64,000 nt of DNA. It comes from Rhizobium redzepovicii. GTDB lineage: Bacteria; Pseudomonadota; Alphaproteobacteria; Rhizobiales; Rhizobiaceae. Position numbers and translations under genes: made by a program. The notes under the pieces were generated by a model, which was not told the DNA's origin, searched no databases, and worked only from the letters and a program-made list of their open reading frames with translations. The stretch is from NCBI RefSeq assembly GCF_019793435.1, contig NZ_JAILYH010000001.1:372001-436000 (forward strand), in the 5' to 3' direction. Of this stretch, positions 26,751 to 35,851 are shown piece after piece; position 1 is the stretch's first letter, and every line of letters begins with the position of its first letter.

Positions 26751-26798
26751 TGCATGTCGCCCGGAAGTGTGCAGCGGTTCCGGGATAACGACATGCAT
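26750..26798. repeat. Rhizobial GCATGTCG palindrome, probable bidirectional terminator
   Basis: Long nested hairpin: ATGCATGTCG (26750-26759) pairs with CGACATGCAT (26789-26798), and inside it CCCGGAA (26760-26766) with TTCCGGG (26778-26784). This form is very common between genes in Rhizobium. It sits between the convergent barrel remnant and hupE-like remnant, where it would stop transcription from both sides. Confidence 0.75.
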
Positions 26799-26856
26799 CA
26801 AAACGAAGAGCTAAAGCGCGGCAGGTTTCCAGCCGATCCTTGTTCCGCGCCATCTC

Positions 26857-27445
26857 TCATATCCCGAGACCGGCGATCCTGGGAACGAGCCACAACATTG
26901 ACGCCGTGCCGATCGCGTAGGCGCCGAGCCGGCGGGTCGGCGCCAGCGGCAAGGCGACCAGAGCGGCTCCGATCCTGAACAGGACCAGGATCGCCGCAAC
27001 GAAGATGAGCTGCCCCGCCTCAACGCCCAGATTGAACGTCAAGAGGCTCAGCGGCACGTCCGATTGCGGCAGGCCGGTTTCCTTCAATGCGCCGGCGAAG
27101 CCGAAGCCGTGCAGCAGTCCGAACGCGAAGGCCACGAGCCAGGGATAGCTCTCGGACAGCCGCCTCCCGCCCGGTTCCGTCTTGACCAGTTCGCGCGCCA
27201 CAAACGCAATGCTGAGCGCGATCGTGGCTTCCACCGGCCTTTGGGGCAGGCTGAAATATCCAAGCGACGCTTCCAGCCAGTGTGATGCTGTGGGCGATCG
27301 TAAACGCCGTGATGGTCTTGAGCAGCATCCAGCGGTTTCGGATTAGCAGGATGAGCGCAAGCACGAAGAGCAGGTAGCCTGCCGGAGCAATGAACGACGC
27401 CGCAAGCGAAGCCGCTGCAATAGCCATGAAACGGGACTTCATCAT
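26857..27445 (-). pseudogene. Broken HupE/UreJ-like membrane protein
   Basis: Starts at 27445 after GGGGGAGGAAAAT and reads a signal-like segment (MMKSRFMAIAAASLAASFIAP) joined straight to GYLLFVLALILLIRNRW and ITAFTIAHSITLAGS. The reading frame then shifts by one base near 27270 and continues SLGYFSLPQRPVEATIALSI to AFGLLHGFGFAGALKETGLP and a normal C-terminus. Intact relatives carry a His/Asp-rich segment (type HxxxGxDHLLF) before the first helix; here it is deleted. Deletion plus frameshift makes loss of function likely. The family transports nickel or is of unknown substrate. Confidence 0.65.
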
Positions 27446-27926
27446 ATTTTCCTCCCCCGGAATTATGTAAAAGCCAAACATTTCTACGATTACATGGACT
27501 GGCGAGCCCTCTCGTGTCCTTGATACAAATCAAAGCCTGGAACTCGGGCCTGTTGCCGTCGCAACGGCGCGCCAACCGTGCCCTTTGGTTGCCGGCCTCA
27601 CCTGCTTCCTTCCAGCTATATTGTTAAGAAGCCGGGGGATAAGCTAGACGACAATTTTGATTAGAAAATTTTACCTGATGACACCGACTAATCCGCGGGA
27701 GAATGCTATCCCTGCGAACATCGTTCCGATCCGATGTGCTTGTCTGCGATGACGCCGGCCACAGCCGGCGCCAGCAGAATGTGCGATCTGTCCCGCGGAC
27801 GCTCCCAAGCCTATTTCACCCCTCCCAACCGATTGGCACTGAGCGCCGTTGCCATCTTTCCGGCCTCTGCCTATTGTCCGCAAGCATGTCGCGCGCGGTA
27901 GCGCCCATAAGACGGATGTGACGACG
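27446..27926. other. 481-base gap, no gene supported
   Basis: No open frame here has coding character. It holds an AT-rich stretch near 27645-27680 (ACAATTTTGATTAGAAAATTTT) in otherwise GC-rich DNA, which may be a promoter. A short minus-strand phrase (LLAPAVAGVIADKHIG, about 27710-27780) could be a scrap of an older gene, but is too short to name. Confidence 0.4.
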
Positions 27927-28304
27927 ATGACGAAATCCCGGCTCATACCCCTGTCGATCGGCCTGCTGCTGGCGCTGCAGATGCCTCAGCTTGGCCATGC
28001 CGGCCCGGCCGAGGATGCGCTGGCGGCGCGCAACCCCGCGCTTGCGGCGCTGCGCCAGCATGACGAAAAGGCCTTTGCCGCAGCCACTGCGATCATCGCA
28101 GAACACGAAAGCGCCAAGGGGCTGACACCCGGTCAAGGCAAACTCCCGGACGCGACCTCGCCCGGCCGCGACATGGGCTCGGGCCCCGGCAAGGAATTCA
28201 CGGTCGATAATCCGGATATTCTCTGGCTCTATAATTCCTCGCCCGAAGGGATGAGCGACCTGATCTCGATTTTGAAATCAGCCGGGCAGAAACCCAAGAA
28301 CTAA
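27927..28304 (+). CDS. Small secreted protein of unknown function
   Basis: 125 residues from the ATG at 27927, beginning a signal peptide (SRLIPLSIGLLLALQMPQLGHAG, cleavage near 24). The mature part is small and polar, with GSGPGKEFTVDNPDILWLYNSSPEGMSDLISILKSAG at the end. No cysteine pairs, metal motif or membrane span. I do not recognise it. It precedes the OmpA/caspase/serpin operon by 211 bases on the same strand, so an envelope role is plausible, but co-transcription is not shown. Confidence 0.65.
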   Translation: MTKSRLIPLSIGLLLALQMPQLGHAGPAEDALAARNPALAALRQHDEKAFAAATAIIAEHESAKGLTPGQGKLPDATSPGRDMGSGPGKEFTVDNPDILWLYNSSPEGMSDLISILKSAGQKPKN

Positions 28305-28515
28305 ACGCAGGTCCAAAGTCGAAAAGACGAGATCCGGCGGCTGATATTGCCGATCCAGAGTCTTGCGCACGTCTTTTCCGGGACGGTTTCTTCGCGGCTC
28401 CAAATAATTTGTAACCCTCCCTCAAGCAAGACAGGCAAAGCCATCCCAATTTCGCCGGTCGGTGCTATTCTCATCTTCAACACAGTGTGAGATTGTTCGA
28501 AGAGGAGGTTTTCCC

Positions 28516-30447
28516 ATGTCGCACCGCAAAGCCATCCTAGCCGCAGCCACCTTCCTCTCGTTCTTTGCGGTGGTTCCCGCCGTCGAGGCGCAGAACGAAC
28601 GCACACTGACCGAGGCGCCGGCACAGACCGGCCCTGTCAGCATCACCTTCGATCGCGCCGAGGCCAAATACGCCATCGGCGAAGTCGTCGGCCTGTTCAT
28701 CCAGTCGACTGAGAACAGCTATGTCACGGTACTGAACGTCTCGCCGAACGGTTCCGTCATCAAGCTTTTCCCGAACAAATATCAGACCGATGCCCTCGTC
28801 GGCCCCGGCAAGCGCGTGCAGGTGCCGGATCCGGCCAGCGGCGCCCGGCTGCAGGTCTCCGGCCCCGTGGGTCAGGAGCAGATCAAGGTCTTCTATTCCT
28901 CCAAGCCGCTGACCATCTTCGCCGATCTCGGCGGCAGCGGCAGCGGCATGTTCCGCTCGGTCGACGGCGGCATGGATGCCGTGTCCCGCAGCCTGGAAGA
29001 GGCCCGCAGCCTCGGCACCAAGATCAGCAGCAAGACGCTGATGCTGACGACGGTCGACAGCCCGGCGGCTCTGCCGCCCGTGGCCGCCCCGCCCGTCGCA
29101 GCCGCCCCCGCAGCAAAACCGGTCGAACAGGCAGCCAAGCCGCCGAAACCGGCAGCCGCTCCGAAGCCGAAACCGGTGATCAAACAGGAAGCCGCCAAGA
29201 AGCCGGAAACGGTCGACAAACCGAAGGCAGCGCCAAAACCGGTCGCGCCGAAGCCTGTGGAGCAGGCCGCACAACAGCCGCCGAAGAAATACAAGATCGT
29301 CACCAATCTGGCGCCCGGCCAGGAGCTTGCCGCCGACGAGCTGCAGTTGATCGGCCCCGCCGACACCACCTCGTCCACCCGGCCAACGCAGTATAAGCAG
29401 CCAGCCCAGACGTCCCAGACGAAAATGCCGAAGCTGCCGATGCCGCAGCTGAAGATGCCGCAATTCAAACTTCCCGGCGGCTTCAGCATCAAGATGCCGC
29501 AGCTCAACCTCGGCCGCTCGGCCGAACCCAGCCAGGCCGGCGAGGATATCGAAGTGGCGAATGCCGATACACCTGCCTGCACCGCCCTTCTCGACAAGCT
29601 GAACACCGCCGTCGCCGCCAAGGATATCAATGCCGCCGCCTCCGAGGCCGATGCGATCGCCGTCAGCGCCGAATGCGGCCAGTTCCAGGTCAATGCCCAG
29701 CGCCGCGTTGCAGCCCTCAGGCTCGCCGCCGCCCAGGAGATGATGGCCGCCAACCAGCCGGTCGCCGATTACGAGCCGCTGCTGGTCGCCGCCGACAGTC
29801 CGCAGGTGCTCTGGCAGGCCTCCGCCACGCTCGGCGAGATCTATTTCTCCGCCCGCCGCTTTGCCGATGCCGCCGCCGATTACCAGCAGGCAATCGAGAT
29901 CATCAAGAACGAGACCCGCACCCCCAAGGCGCCGCCGGCCGACACGATCTCCGACCTCATCCAGCGTGCCGCCCAGGCCCGCATCCTGGCCGCCAACCCG
30001 ACGAGCGACAACCCTGAAGGCAGCTTCGTGCCGGCCGAGAAGGATCACCGCAGCGGCGTGCTCGGCGGCATCTATTCCGAAAATGTCCGCGGCATCGTGC
30101 CGGTGTCCATTCCCGTGCCGATCACCTTCGACTTCGACAAGTCGAGCTTCACCTCGATCGGCACCGAGGCCGCCGAGGAATTGCTGGAGGCGCTGAAGGA
30201 GCAGAAGCCCGGCCGCATCATCCTGATCGGCCACACCGACCGGCGCGGCGGCGACGACTATAATCAGAAGCTCTCCGAACGCCGCGCCCAGGCGGTGGCC
30301 GATTTCCTGAAGAGCCACGGCATCGATGCCTCGATCGACGCCGAAGGCCGGGGCGCCTCCGAGCCGGTGGATGTGACGGCAACGGCAAACCTCACCGAAG
30401 ACGATGTCGACGCGCTGAACCGCCGCGTCGAATGGCGCCGCGAATAG
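28516..30447 (+). CDS. OmpA-family protein with DUF4384 domain
   Basis: 643 residues; ATG 28516 follows GAGGAGG. Signal peptide to about 25 (VEAQ). Residues about 38-180 form a DUF4384 domain (YAIGEVVGLFIQ, YVTVLNVSPNGSVIKLFPNKY). A long Lys/Pro/Ala linker (about 185-260) and a K-M-P-rich repeat (about 303-330, KMPQLKMPQFKLP) follow, then a TPR-like region (about 350-500). The C-terminus (about 535-643) is an OmpA peptidoglycan-binding domain: ITFDFDKSSF and LIGHTDRRGGDDYNQKLSERRAQAV. It should tether the system to peptidoglycan. First gene of a five-gene operon; the next begins 22 bases on. Confidence 0.88.
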   Translation: MSHRKAILAAATFLSFFAVVPAVEAQNERTLTEAPAQTGPVSITFDRAEAKYAIGEVVGLFIQSTENSYVTVLNVSPNGSVIKLFPNKYQTDALVGPGKRVQVPDPASGARLQVSGPVGQEQIKVFYSSKPLTIFADLGGSGSGMFRSVDGGMDAVSRSLEEARSLGTKISSKTLMLTTVDSPAALPPVAAPPVAAAPAAKPVEQAAKPPKPAAAPKPKPVIKQEAAKKPETVDKPKAAPKPVAPKPVEQAAQQPPKKYKIVTNLAPGQELAADELQLIGPADTTSSTRPTQYKQPAQTSQTKMPKLPMPQLKMPQFKLPGGFSIKMPQLNLGRSAEPSQAGEDIEVANADTPACTALLDKLNTAVAAKDINAAASEADAIAVSAECGQFQVNAQRRVAALRLAAAQEMMAANQPVADYEPLLVAADSPQVLWQASATLGEIYFSARRFADAAADYQQAIEIIKNETRTPKAPPADTISDLIQRAAQARILAANPTSDNPEGSFVPAEKDHRSGVLGGIYSENVRGIVPVSIPVPITFDFDKSSFTSIGTEAAEELLEALKEQKPGRIILIGHTDRRGGDDYNQKLSERRAQAVADFLKSHGIDASIDAEGRGASEPVDVTATANLTEDDVDALNRRVEWRRE

Positions 30448-30469
30448 CTGGGGCGAGGGGAGTTTGGCC

Positions 30470-32086
30470 ATGTCCGCATCCGTTTCCATGGCCGCCGCAT
30501 TCGCCCTCCTCAGTCTGGCGGCGACAGAGACCCTGGCAAAAACCATCGAGGCGCCGGAGCGCGGCGCCGTCCGGGCAGTCCTGATCGGCATAGACCTTTA
30601 CCGCAACGTTCCGCCGCTGCACGGCGCAGTCGCCGATGCCGAGGACCTTTCCCTTTCCCTGCGTTCGGTCGGCGTCGAGGACATGACGCTGTTGAAAAAC
30701 GGCGAGGCCGACCGCCAAGGCATCTTCCATGCGATCGAAGCCGTGACGGAACGGGCAGGGACCGGCGATCTTGTCGTTCTCGGCATCGCCGGTCACGGCT
30801 CGAGCGAGCCGGAGCGCGTCAAGGGCTCGAAACCGAGCGGCCGCGACGAGGTCTATGTGCTCGCCGGCTTCGATACCCGCCTGCCCGGATCGCGCGAGCG
30901 CATCTTCGGCGACGAGTTCAAGGTGCTGATCCACAAACTGGAGGCCAAGGGCGCCGATGTCGTCTTCATCGCCGATACCTGCCATGCCGGCGGCATGACC
31001 CGCGATGTCGATCCGCGCGGCGCCGAGATCACTTGGCGCCAGGCGCCGTCCTATACGATCGAGGAGGACGACCTCGCGCCGATCTCGACGACGGCGGACG
31101 CGCTCTCCACCGGCTTCGATTTCAAGCGGCTGACCTTCCTCGCCGCCGTTGACGACAACACCAAATCGCCCGAAATCTCCATTCCCGGCATCCCGCAGAA
31201 ACGCGGCGCGCTGAGTTATGCCACCGCCCGCGCCTTCGAAGGGGCGGCCGACCGCAACGGCGACGGCGCCGTCAGCCGCCGCGAACTCTTCGAATATGTG
31301 CGCCAGGCGGTCTATCAGTTCACCGACCAGCGGCAGAATATCTTCACCCAAAGCCCGCCCGGAACCGATCTCGACCGCGCCGTCGTCTATGATTACCAGG
31401 GGGCAGGGGCGCAGGCGGCGGCGGAGAAATCGAACGCTCCGCCGCCCGTCGAGCCCGCGCCGATCAGCATTGCCGCCCTCGGGGCCGAAGCGGTGCTGCA
31501 GGGCATCGAGCCGGCCGTCACGCCGTTCAAGCTGACGGATGGTGCCAATGCCGAACTGGTCTTCGATCCCGAAAAGCACGAGGCGATTGCCGGCGGCGAT
31601 GTCGTCGCCTCCGGCATCGGCGCCGGCGACATGCCTTTCGTCGTCGACCGGATGGCCGCGCTCGACACGCTGAAGCGGCTGTCGGAGGTCAATCCGCAGA
31701 CCGTGCGCGTCACGCCGTCCGACACCGTCCACCGCGAGGGCGAGCGCGTCGGCGTCACGGTCTCCGATCTAGCCGGCCGCAAGCTGATGCTCTTCGACGT
31801 CACCGGCGATGGAACCGTGCAGTTCCTCTATCCCGGCGAGAAAGATGCCGAGGCTGAGATGCCTGCGAATTTCGACCTCGATCTGTCGGTCGTCGCCCCC
31901 TTCGGCACCGATCTGCTCGTCGCCGTCACCTCCGAAACCCCGATGCCCGAACTCGTCGAATTCCTGAAGCAGAACGACAGGCGCCGCACCGCCGGCAATA
32001 TCGCCAGGCGGCTCGGCGATGTCCTGCCCGAGGGCGCCCGCGTCGGATTTTCCGTCCTCTATACCTCCGCCGGAGCCAAGCTATGA
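30470..32086 (+). CDS. Secreted caspase-like protein with C-terminal DUF4384
   Basis: 538 residues from the ATG at 30470. Signal peptide to about residue 24. Caspase fold about 34-280 with the catalytic pair His109 (GIAGHGSSEP) and Cys171 (FIADTCHAGGM) intact. The C-terminal 150 residues (TVRVTPSDTVHREGERVGVTVSDLAG, TGDGTVQFLYPG) form a DUF4384 domain like those of both neighbouring genes. It overlaps the next gene by four bases. Metacaspase-like enzymes usually cut after Arg or Lys, but specificity here is unknown. Likely periplasmic. Confidence 0.85.
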   Translation: MSASVSMAAAFALLSLAATETLAKTIEAPERGAVRAVLIGIDLYRNVPPLHGAVADAEDLSLSLRSVGVEDMTLLKNGEADRQGIFHAIEAVTERAGTGDLVVLGIAGHGSSEPERVKGSKPSGRDEVYVLAGFDTRLPGSRERIFGDEFKVLIHKLEAKGADVVFIADTCHAGGMTRDVDPRGAEITWRQAPSYTIEEDDLAPISTTADALSTGFDFKRLTFLAAVDDNTKSPEISIPGIPQKRGALSYATARAFEGAADRNGDGAVSRRELFEYVRQAVYQFTDQRQNIFTQSPPGTDLDRAVVYDYQGAGAQAAAEKSNAPPPVEPAPISIAALGAEAVLQGIEPAVTPFKLTDGANAELVFDPEKHEAIAGGDVVASGIGAGDMPFVVDRMAALDTLKRLSEVNPQTVRVTPSDTVHREGERVGVTVSDLAGRKLMLFDVTGDGTVQFLYPGEKDAEAEMPANFDLDLSVVAPFGTDLLVAVTSETPMPELVEFLKQNDRRRTAGNIARRLGDVLPEGARVGFSVLYTSAGAKL

Positions 32087-34611
32087 GCGCGTCGATCAGC
32101 AGCATCCTCAACGTTGCGGCCGTCATGCTTCTGCTGGCCTCACCGGTCCTTGCGCAGCAGGATACCGATTTTGCCGGCGAGGATGGCGGCCGCGTCATCG
32201 GCGGCCAGGCGGCAAAGAAGGGCCAATGGCCCTGGCAGGTAAAAATTCTGGCGCCCGATCCCGAACAGCGCGGCCGCTTCGGCGGCCACTGCGGCGGCTC
32301 GCTGATTGCGCCGCGCTGGATCCTGACCGCCGCCCACTGCGTCACCAGCGGCCGCTCCGGCAAGCAGGATCTCTTCGCCCGCGATCTGCTGATCGTCGAG
32401 GGCAAGTCGAAGATCGACAAGGTCATCTCGGTCGACGGGCCGGATAAACCCGGCCTTGCCGTCGAAGACGTCGTCATTCACGAGGATTTCGATCGCAAGG
32501 TCTTTGCCAACGATATCGCCCTGATCAAACTTGCCGAACCCGCCGTCTCCAGGCCGGCGGTCCTCGCCTCGGCCTCCGATGACGAGGTGGAGGCGGCCGG
32601 CCATAAGGCTGTCGTCACCGGCTGGGGCTACACCAAGGCCGATCACGGCTGGGACGACAAATACCTGCCGACCGAGTTGCAGGAAGTCGAGCTGCCGATA
32701 GTCCCGCGCGAGGATTGCCGTGCCGCCTATCGCGACAGCTCGATGCGGATGAACCCGATCGACGAACGCAATGTCTGCGCCGGTTATGCCGAAGGCGGCA
32801 AGGATGCCTGCCAGGGCGACAGCGGCGGGCCGTTGGTGGCCCAGCGCCCGGACAAGAGCTGGATCCAGCTCGGCATCGTCAGCTGGGGTGCCGGCTGCGC
32901 CGAGGCCGAGCACTACGGCGTCTATACCCGCGTCGCCGCCTTCCGCGACTGGATCGCCGCTAAGACCGATGGCGACGTGCCGAATGTCGAAACGCCGGCC
33001 GCCGATCAGGTCGCCTCGACCACCACCGGTCCCGGGAGCAAGCTCAGACAATCCGGCCAGAAACTGGCGAACCTCGCCATCACCACCCCGCCCGCCGGCG
33101 ATACCGCTCCTGCCGCCACGAGCGAAACGCCCGCCGACAATACCGCGCCGACCACCAAGCCTGCCACCGAAGAACCCGCTGTCCAGCCACCTGTTGCCGA
33201 GGCACCCGCTCTCCAGGCACCCGGCATCCAAGGCTCCCCCGGCGACCGCGTGCTGCTGATCGGCATCGACGATTACGAGATGCGCGAGGCAAAACTCACC
33301 GGCTCCGCCAGCGACGTCAAGGCGATGCAGCTCTTCCTGGTGAAGACGCTCGCCTACCGCCTGGAACAGATTCACACGCTGACCAATCGCAAGGCCACCC
33401 GCGAGGCGATCCTTGCCGAAATCGACGACTGGCTGGTGCGCCAGTCGACGCCTGGAAGCCGGGTCTTCCTCTATTTCAGCGGCCAGGGCTCGGAGGAAAT
33501 GGGCGCCGACGAAACAACCAGCCCGACGCTTGTCGCAGCCGACGCCAAGCTGGTGCGCGAGGCCGGCAAGGTGACCGTCACCAACCAGATCCGCGAAACG
33601 GAAATCGCCGCGCGGCTGAACAGCCTCAAGGACCGCCGCGTCACGCTGTTGATCGACGCCTGCCATGTCGGGCCCGGCAGCCGCAGCGCGGTGGCCGCCC
33701 CCTCCGGCTCCGTGCGCTGCCTCGGCCCGGCGCTGGCCGAGCTCGAACCGCCGAACAAATCCGGCAAGGAGGCGAAATTCTCCTTCGGCGGCGAAAACGC
33801 CATGGTCTGGTCGGCGGTCAACTCAGGCCAATGGGCGCTCGTCGACCGCGAGGCCAGGCCGCCCGTCGGCGTCTTCACCCGCCGCTTCATCGAAGGTGTG
33901 CAGGATGGCGTGGCGCGGGCCGCCGACAAGCCGAATGTCAGCAACGCCGCCCTGCTCGATTATGTAAGGCGCAAATCCGACGAATATTGCCGGACGCATG
34001 CGCAGGATTGCCGCTTCACGCCGGTGCCGCAATTTTATGGCCAGCCGGATGCGCTCGGCCGCGATGTCATCACCGGCGAGGAGGCGAAAACCCCGGTCGC
34101 CGCCGTCGAGAATACGCTGAAGACGGACAATGAGGCGGGCGTCGCCGTCGACGTGCTGCCCGGCACCTCGGTCGGCATCGGCGACAAGGTGGCGATGCGC
34201 GTCTCCACGAAGAAGTCCGGTTACCTGATCCTCGTCGATATCGACGCCTCCGGCAAGCTGACCCAGCTTTACCCGAACAAGCGCTCGATGGGGCTGAAAC
34301 CGACCGCCAAGAGCGGCGACAACCGGCTCGATCCGGCCCGTCCGGTCGTCGTGCCGGATGCGCGCAATCCCTATACCGGCTTCGAATATGTGGTGGAGGG
34401 GCCGGCCGGCGTCGGCATGGTCGTCGCCATTCTCAGCGACAAGCCGATCGAAGTGCTCGACCTGCCGGATGTGCCGACGCCGCTCGTCGGCCAGCGCGCC
34501 GCCTTCAACTATGTCTACGATCTCGCCCGAACATTGAGGATCGTCGGCGACGACGAGACCGGCGCCCAGGGCAAGTGGTCGTTCGATTCCAAATTCTACC
34601 GCATCCGCTGA
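32083..34611 (+). CDS. Trypsin-like protease fused to a pseudocaspase and DUF4384
   Basis: 842 residues. Signal peptide to about 24. An S1 protease (about 38-295) has the full triad His85 (TAAHC), Asp144 (NDIALIKL) and Ser247 (CQGDSGGPL), and Asp241 at the base of the specificity pocket (KDACQGDSGG), predicting cleavage after Arg/Lys. GGR37-V38IGG is a trypsin-type activation site, so self-activation is possible. A Pro/Thr-rich linker (about 335-385) leads to a caspase domain (388-620) with Cys527 (IDACHVG) but Gln468 where the catalytic His should be (YFSGQG). DUF4384 is at the C-terminus. The serpin gene begins 14 bases later. Confidence 0.88.
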   Translation: MSASISSILNVAAVMLLLASPVLAQQDTDFAGEDGGRVIGGQAAKKGQWPWQVKILAPDPEQRGRFGGHCGGSLIAPRWILTAAHCVTSGRSGKQDLFARDLLIVEGKSKIDKVISVDGPDKPGLAVEDVVIHEDFDRKVFANDIALIKLAEPAVSRPAVLASASDDEVEAAGHKAVVTGWGYTKADHGWDDKYLPTELQEVELPIVPREDCRAAYRDSSMRMNPIDERNVCAGYAEGGKDACQGDSGGPLVAQRPDKSWIQLGIVSWGAGCAEAEHYGVYTRVAAFRDWIAAKTDGDVPNVETPAADQVASTTTGPGSKLRQSGQKLANLAITTPPAGDTAPAATSETPADNTAPTTKPATEEPAVQPPVAEAPALQAPGIQGSPGDRVLLIGIDDYEMREAKLTGSASDVKAMQLFLVKTLAYRLEQIHTLTNRKATREAILAEIDDWLVRQSTPGSRVFLYFSGQGSEEMGADETTSPTLVAADAKLVREAGKVTVTNQIRETEIAARLNSLKDRRVTLLIDACHVGPGSRSAVAAPSGSVRCLGPALAELEPPNKSGKEAKFSFGGENAMVWSAVNSGQWALVDREARPPVGVFTRRFIEGVQDGVARAADKPNVSNAALLDYVRRKSDEYCRTHAQDCRFTPVPQFYGQPDALGRDVITGEEAKTPVAAVENTLKTDNEAGVAVDVLPGTSVGIGDKVAMRVSTKKSGYLILVDIDASGKLTQLYPNKRSMGLKPTAKSGDNRLDPARPVVVPDARNPYTGFEYVVEGPAGVGMVVAILSDKPIEVLDLPDVPTPLVGQRAAFNYVYDLARTLRIVGDDETGAQGKWSFDSKFYRIR

Positions 34612-34625
34612 AGAGGAGGGAACCC

Positions 34626-35807
34626 ATGCCGAAATCCACTCTGCTGGCGGGCCTTGCCGCTTCGCTGCTGACGCTTGCCCCAGCCCATGCCGACAACTCC
34701 GGCGACCGCAAGGCGATGCTCGCCGCGCAGGCGGGGCTTGCCGCCGAACTGATCGACCGCACGCTGGCAAAGGAGGGGGCCGCCAATATCATGGTGTCGC
34801 CGGCAAGCCTTGCCGCAGCCCTCGGCCTTGCCAGCCTCGGCGCCTCCGCCGAAGGCAAGGCCGCAATCGCCAAGGGCCTCGGCTTCGGCAGCGAGGTGAA
34901 GGGGCCGGAAACGGTGCTTGCCGCCATGAGCCCGGAGAAGCCGGCAGCCGCGGATGCGCCTCTGGCGACGGCGGTTGCCATCGTCTTCGACGACAAGCTG
35001 GCGCTCGCCCCCGACGCGCTTTCCATGCTCGCCACCCACCGGATCAAACCTTCGATCGAAGATCTCGACGGACCGGCCTCGGTCGAGCATATCAATGGCT
35101 GGGTCAAAGAGACGACGCGGGGCGCCATTCCCCTCATGCTCGACGCGCCGCCCGGCGGCGGCTTCGTCAGCCTGGGCGCACTCTCCTTCAAGGCGCGCTG
35201 GAAGACCTCCTTCGAGAAAGAAAGCCCGGCAAGCCCCTTTAAGCGGCCGGACGGTTCGACGATTTCGGTGCCGATGATGCATCTTACAGGCGATGGGCAA
35301 AAATTCCGCTTCGACGAGAAATTCGCCGCCGTCGATCTTGCCTATGCGGGCGAAAGCTACAGCATGGTCGTGGTGGCGGCGCGCTCCGGCAAGGGGGTCG
35401 GCGGAGCCGACCTGAATGCCTTGACCTCCTGGCTGCAGGGGGAAAAATTCGAACCTGCCAAGGGTGAAATCTTCCTTCCCCGCTTTTCCCTGAGCGACGG
35501 GCGTGATTTGATGCCGGTGCTCAATCAGATGGGCCTGGCGGCCGGGAAGGCCAAGGATGCGGCTTTCCCGGGTTTCACCAAGGAAAACATTCGCTTGTCG
35601 CGCGTTCTTCAGAAGACGATGATCAAGCTCGACGAAAACGGCACGGAGGCGGCGGCAGCCACGGCAGCAATCACCGAACGCAGCATCGATCCGAAACTCG
35701 TTCGCGTCGTCGCCGATGCCCGTTTTGCCTTCGCGCTCAGGGATACAAGAACCGGCCTGGTGCTCGCCGCAGGTCTGATCGGCGATCCGCTTCTGGCAGG
35801 CGAATAA
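34626..35807 (+). CDS. Periplasmic serpin (serine protease inhibitor)
   Basis: 393 residues, full serpin length plus a signal peptide (to about 23, APAHAD). NIMVSPASLAAALGLASLGASAEGK is the serpin helix B region. The reactive loop reads GTEAAAATAAITERS (about 339-353): the hinge is small-residue and Ala-rich as inhibitory serpins need, and the Arg352-Ser353 bond lines up with the Arg-Ser bond of antithrombin, though the loop is one residue shorter. FAFALRDTRTGLVLAAGLIGDP is the C-terminal strand. It should inhibit an Arg-specific protease, and one is encoded 14 bases upstream. AGAGGAGGG precedes the ATG. Confidence 0.9.
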   Translation: MPKSTLLAGLAASLLTLAPAHADNSGDRKAMLAAQAGLAAELIDRTLAKEGAANIMVSPASLAAALGLASLGASAEGKAAIAKGLGFGSEVKGPETVLAAMSPEKPAAADAPLATAVAIVFDDKLALAPDALSMLATHRIKPSIEDLDGPASVEHINGWVKETTRGAIPLMLDAPPGGGFVSLGALSFKARWKTSFEKESPASPFKRPDGSTISVPMMHLTGDGQKFRFDEKFAAVDLAYAGESYSMVVVAARSGKGVGGADLNALTSWLQGEKFEPAKGEIFLPRFSLSDGRDLMPVLNQMGLAAGKAKDAAFPGFTKENIRLSRVLQKTMIKLDENGTEAAAATAAITERSIDPKLVRVVADARFAFALRDTRTGLVLAAGLIGDPLLAGE

Positions 35808-35851
35808 AATGCGGTTTCATGGAATGCCAATGATTGCAGGGGGACATGTGC

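Noticed and set aside
28537..30591. 684-codon open frame antisense to the OmpA/DUF4384 gene
   Set aside because: His/Arg/Gly-rich mirror of a GC-rich gene with no ribosome site or domain; the plus strand has signal peptide, DUF4384 and OmpA.
32140..33666. 508-codon minus-strand frame under the trypsin-caspase gene
   Set aside because: Shadow of a coding gene; the plus strand carries full protease motifs.
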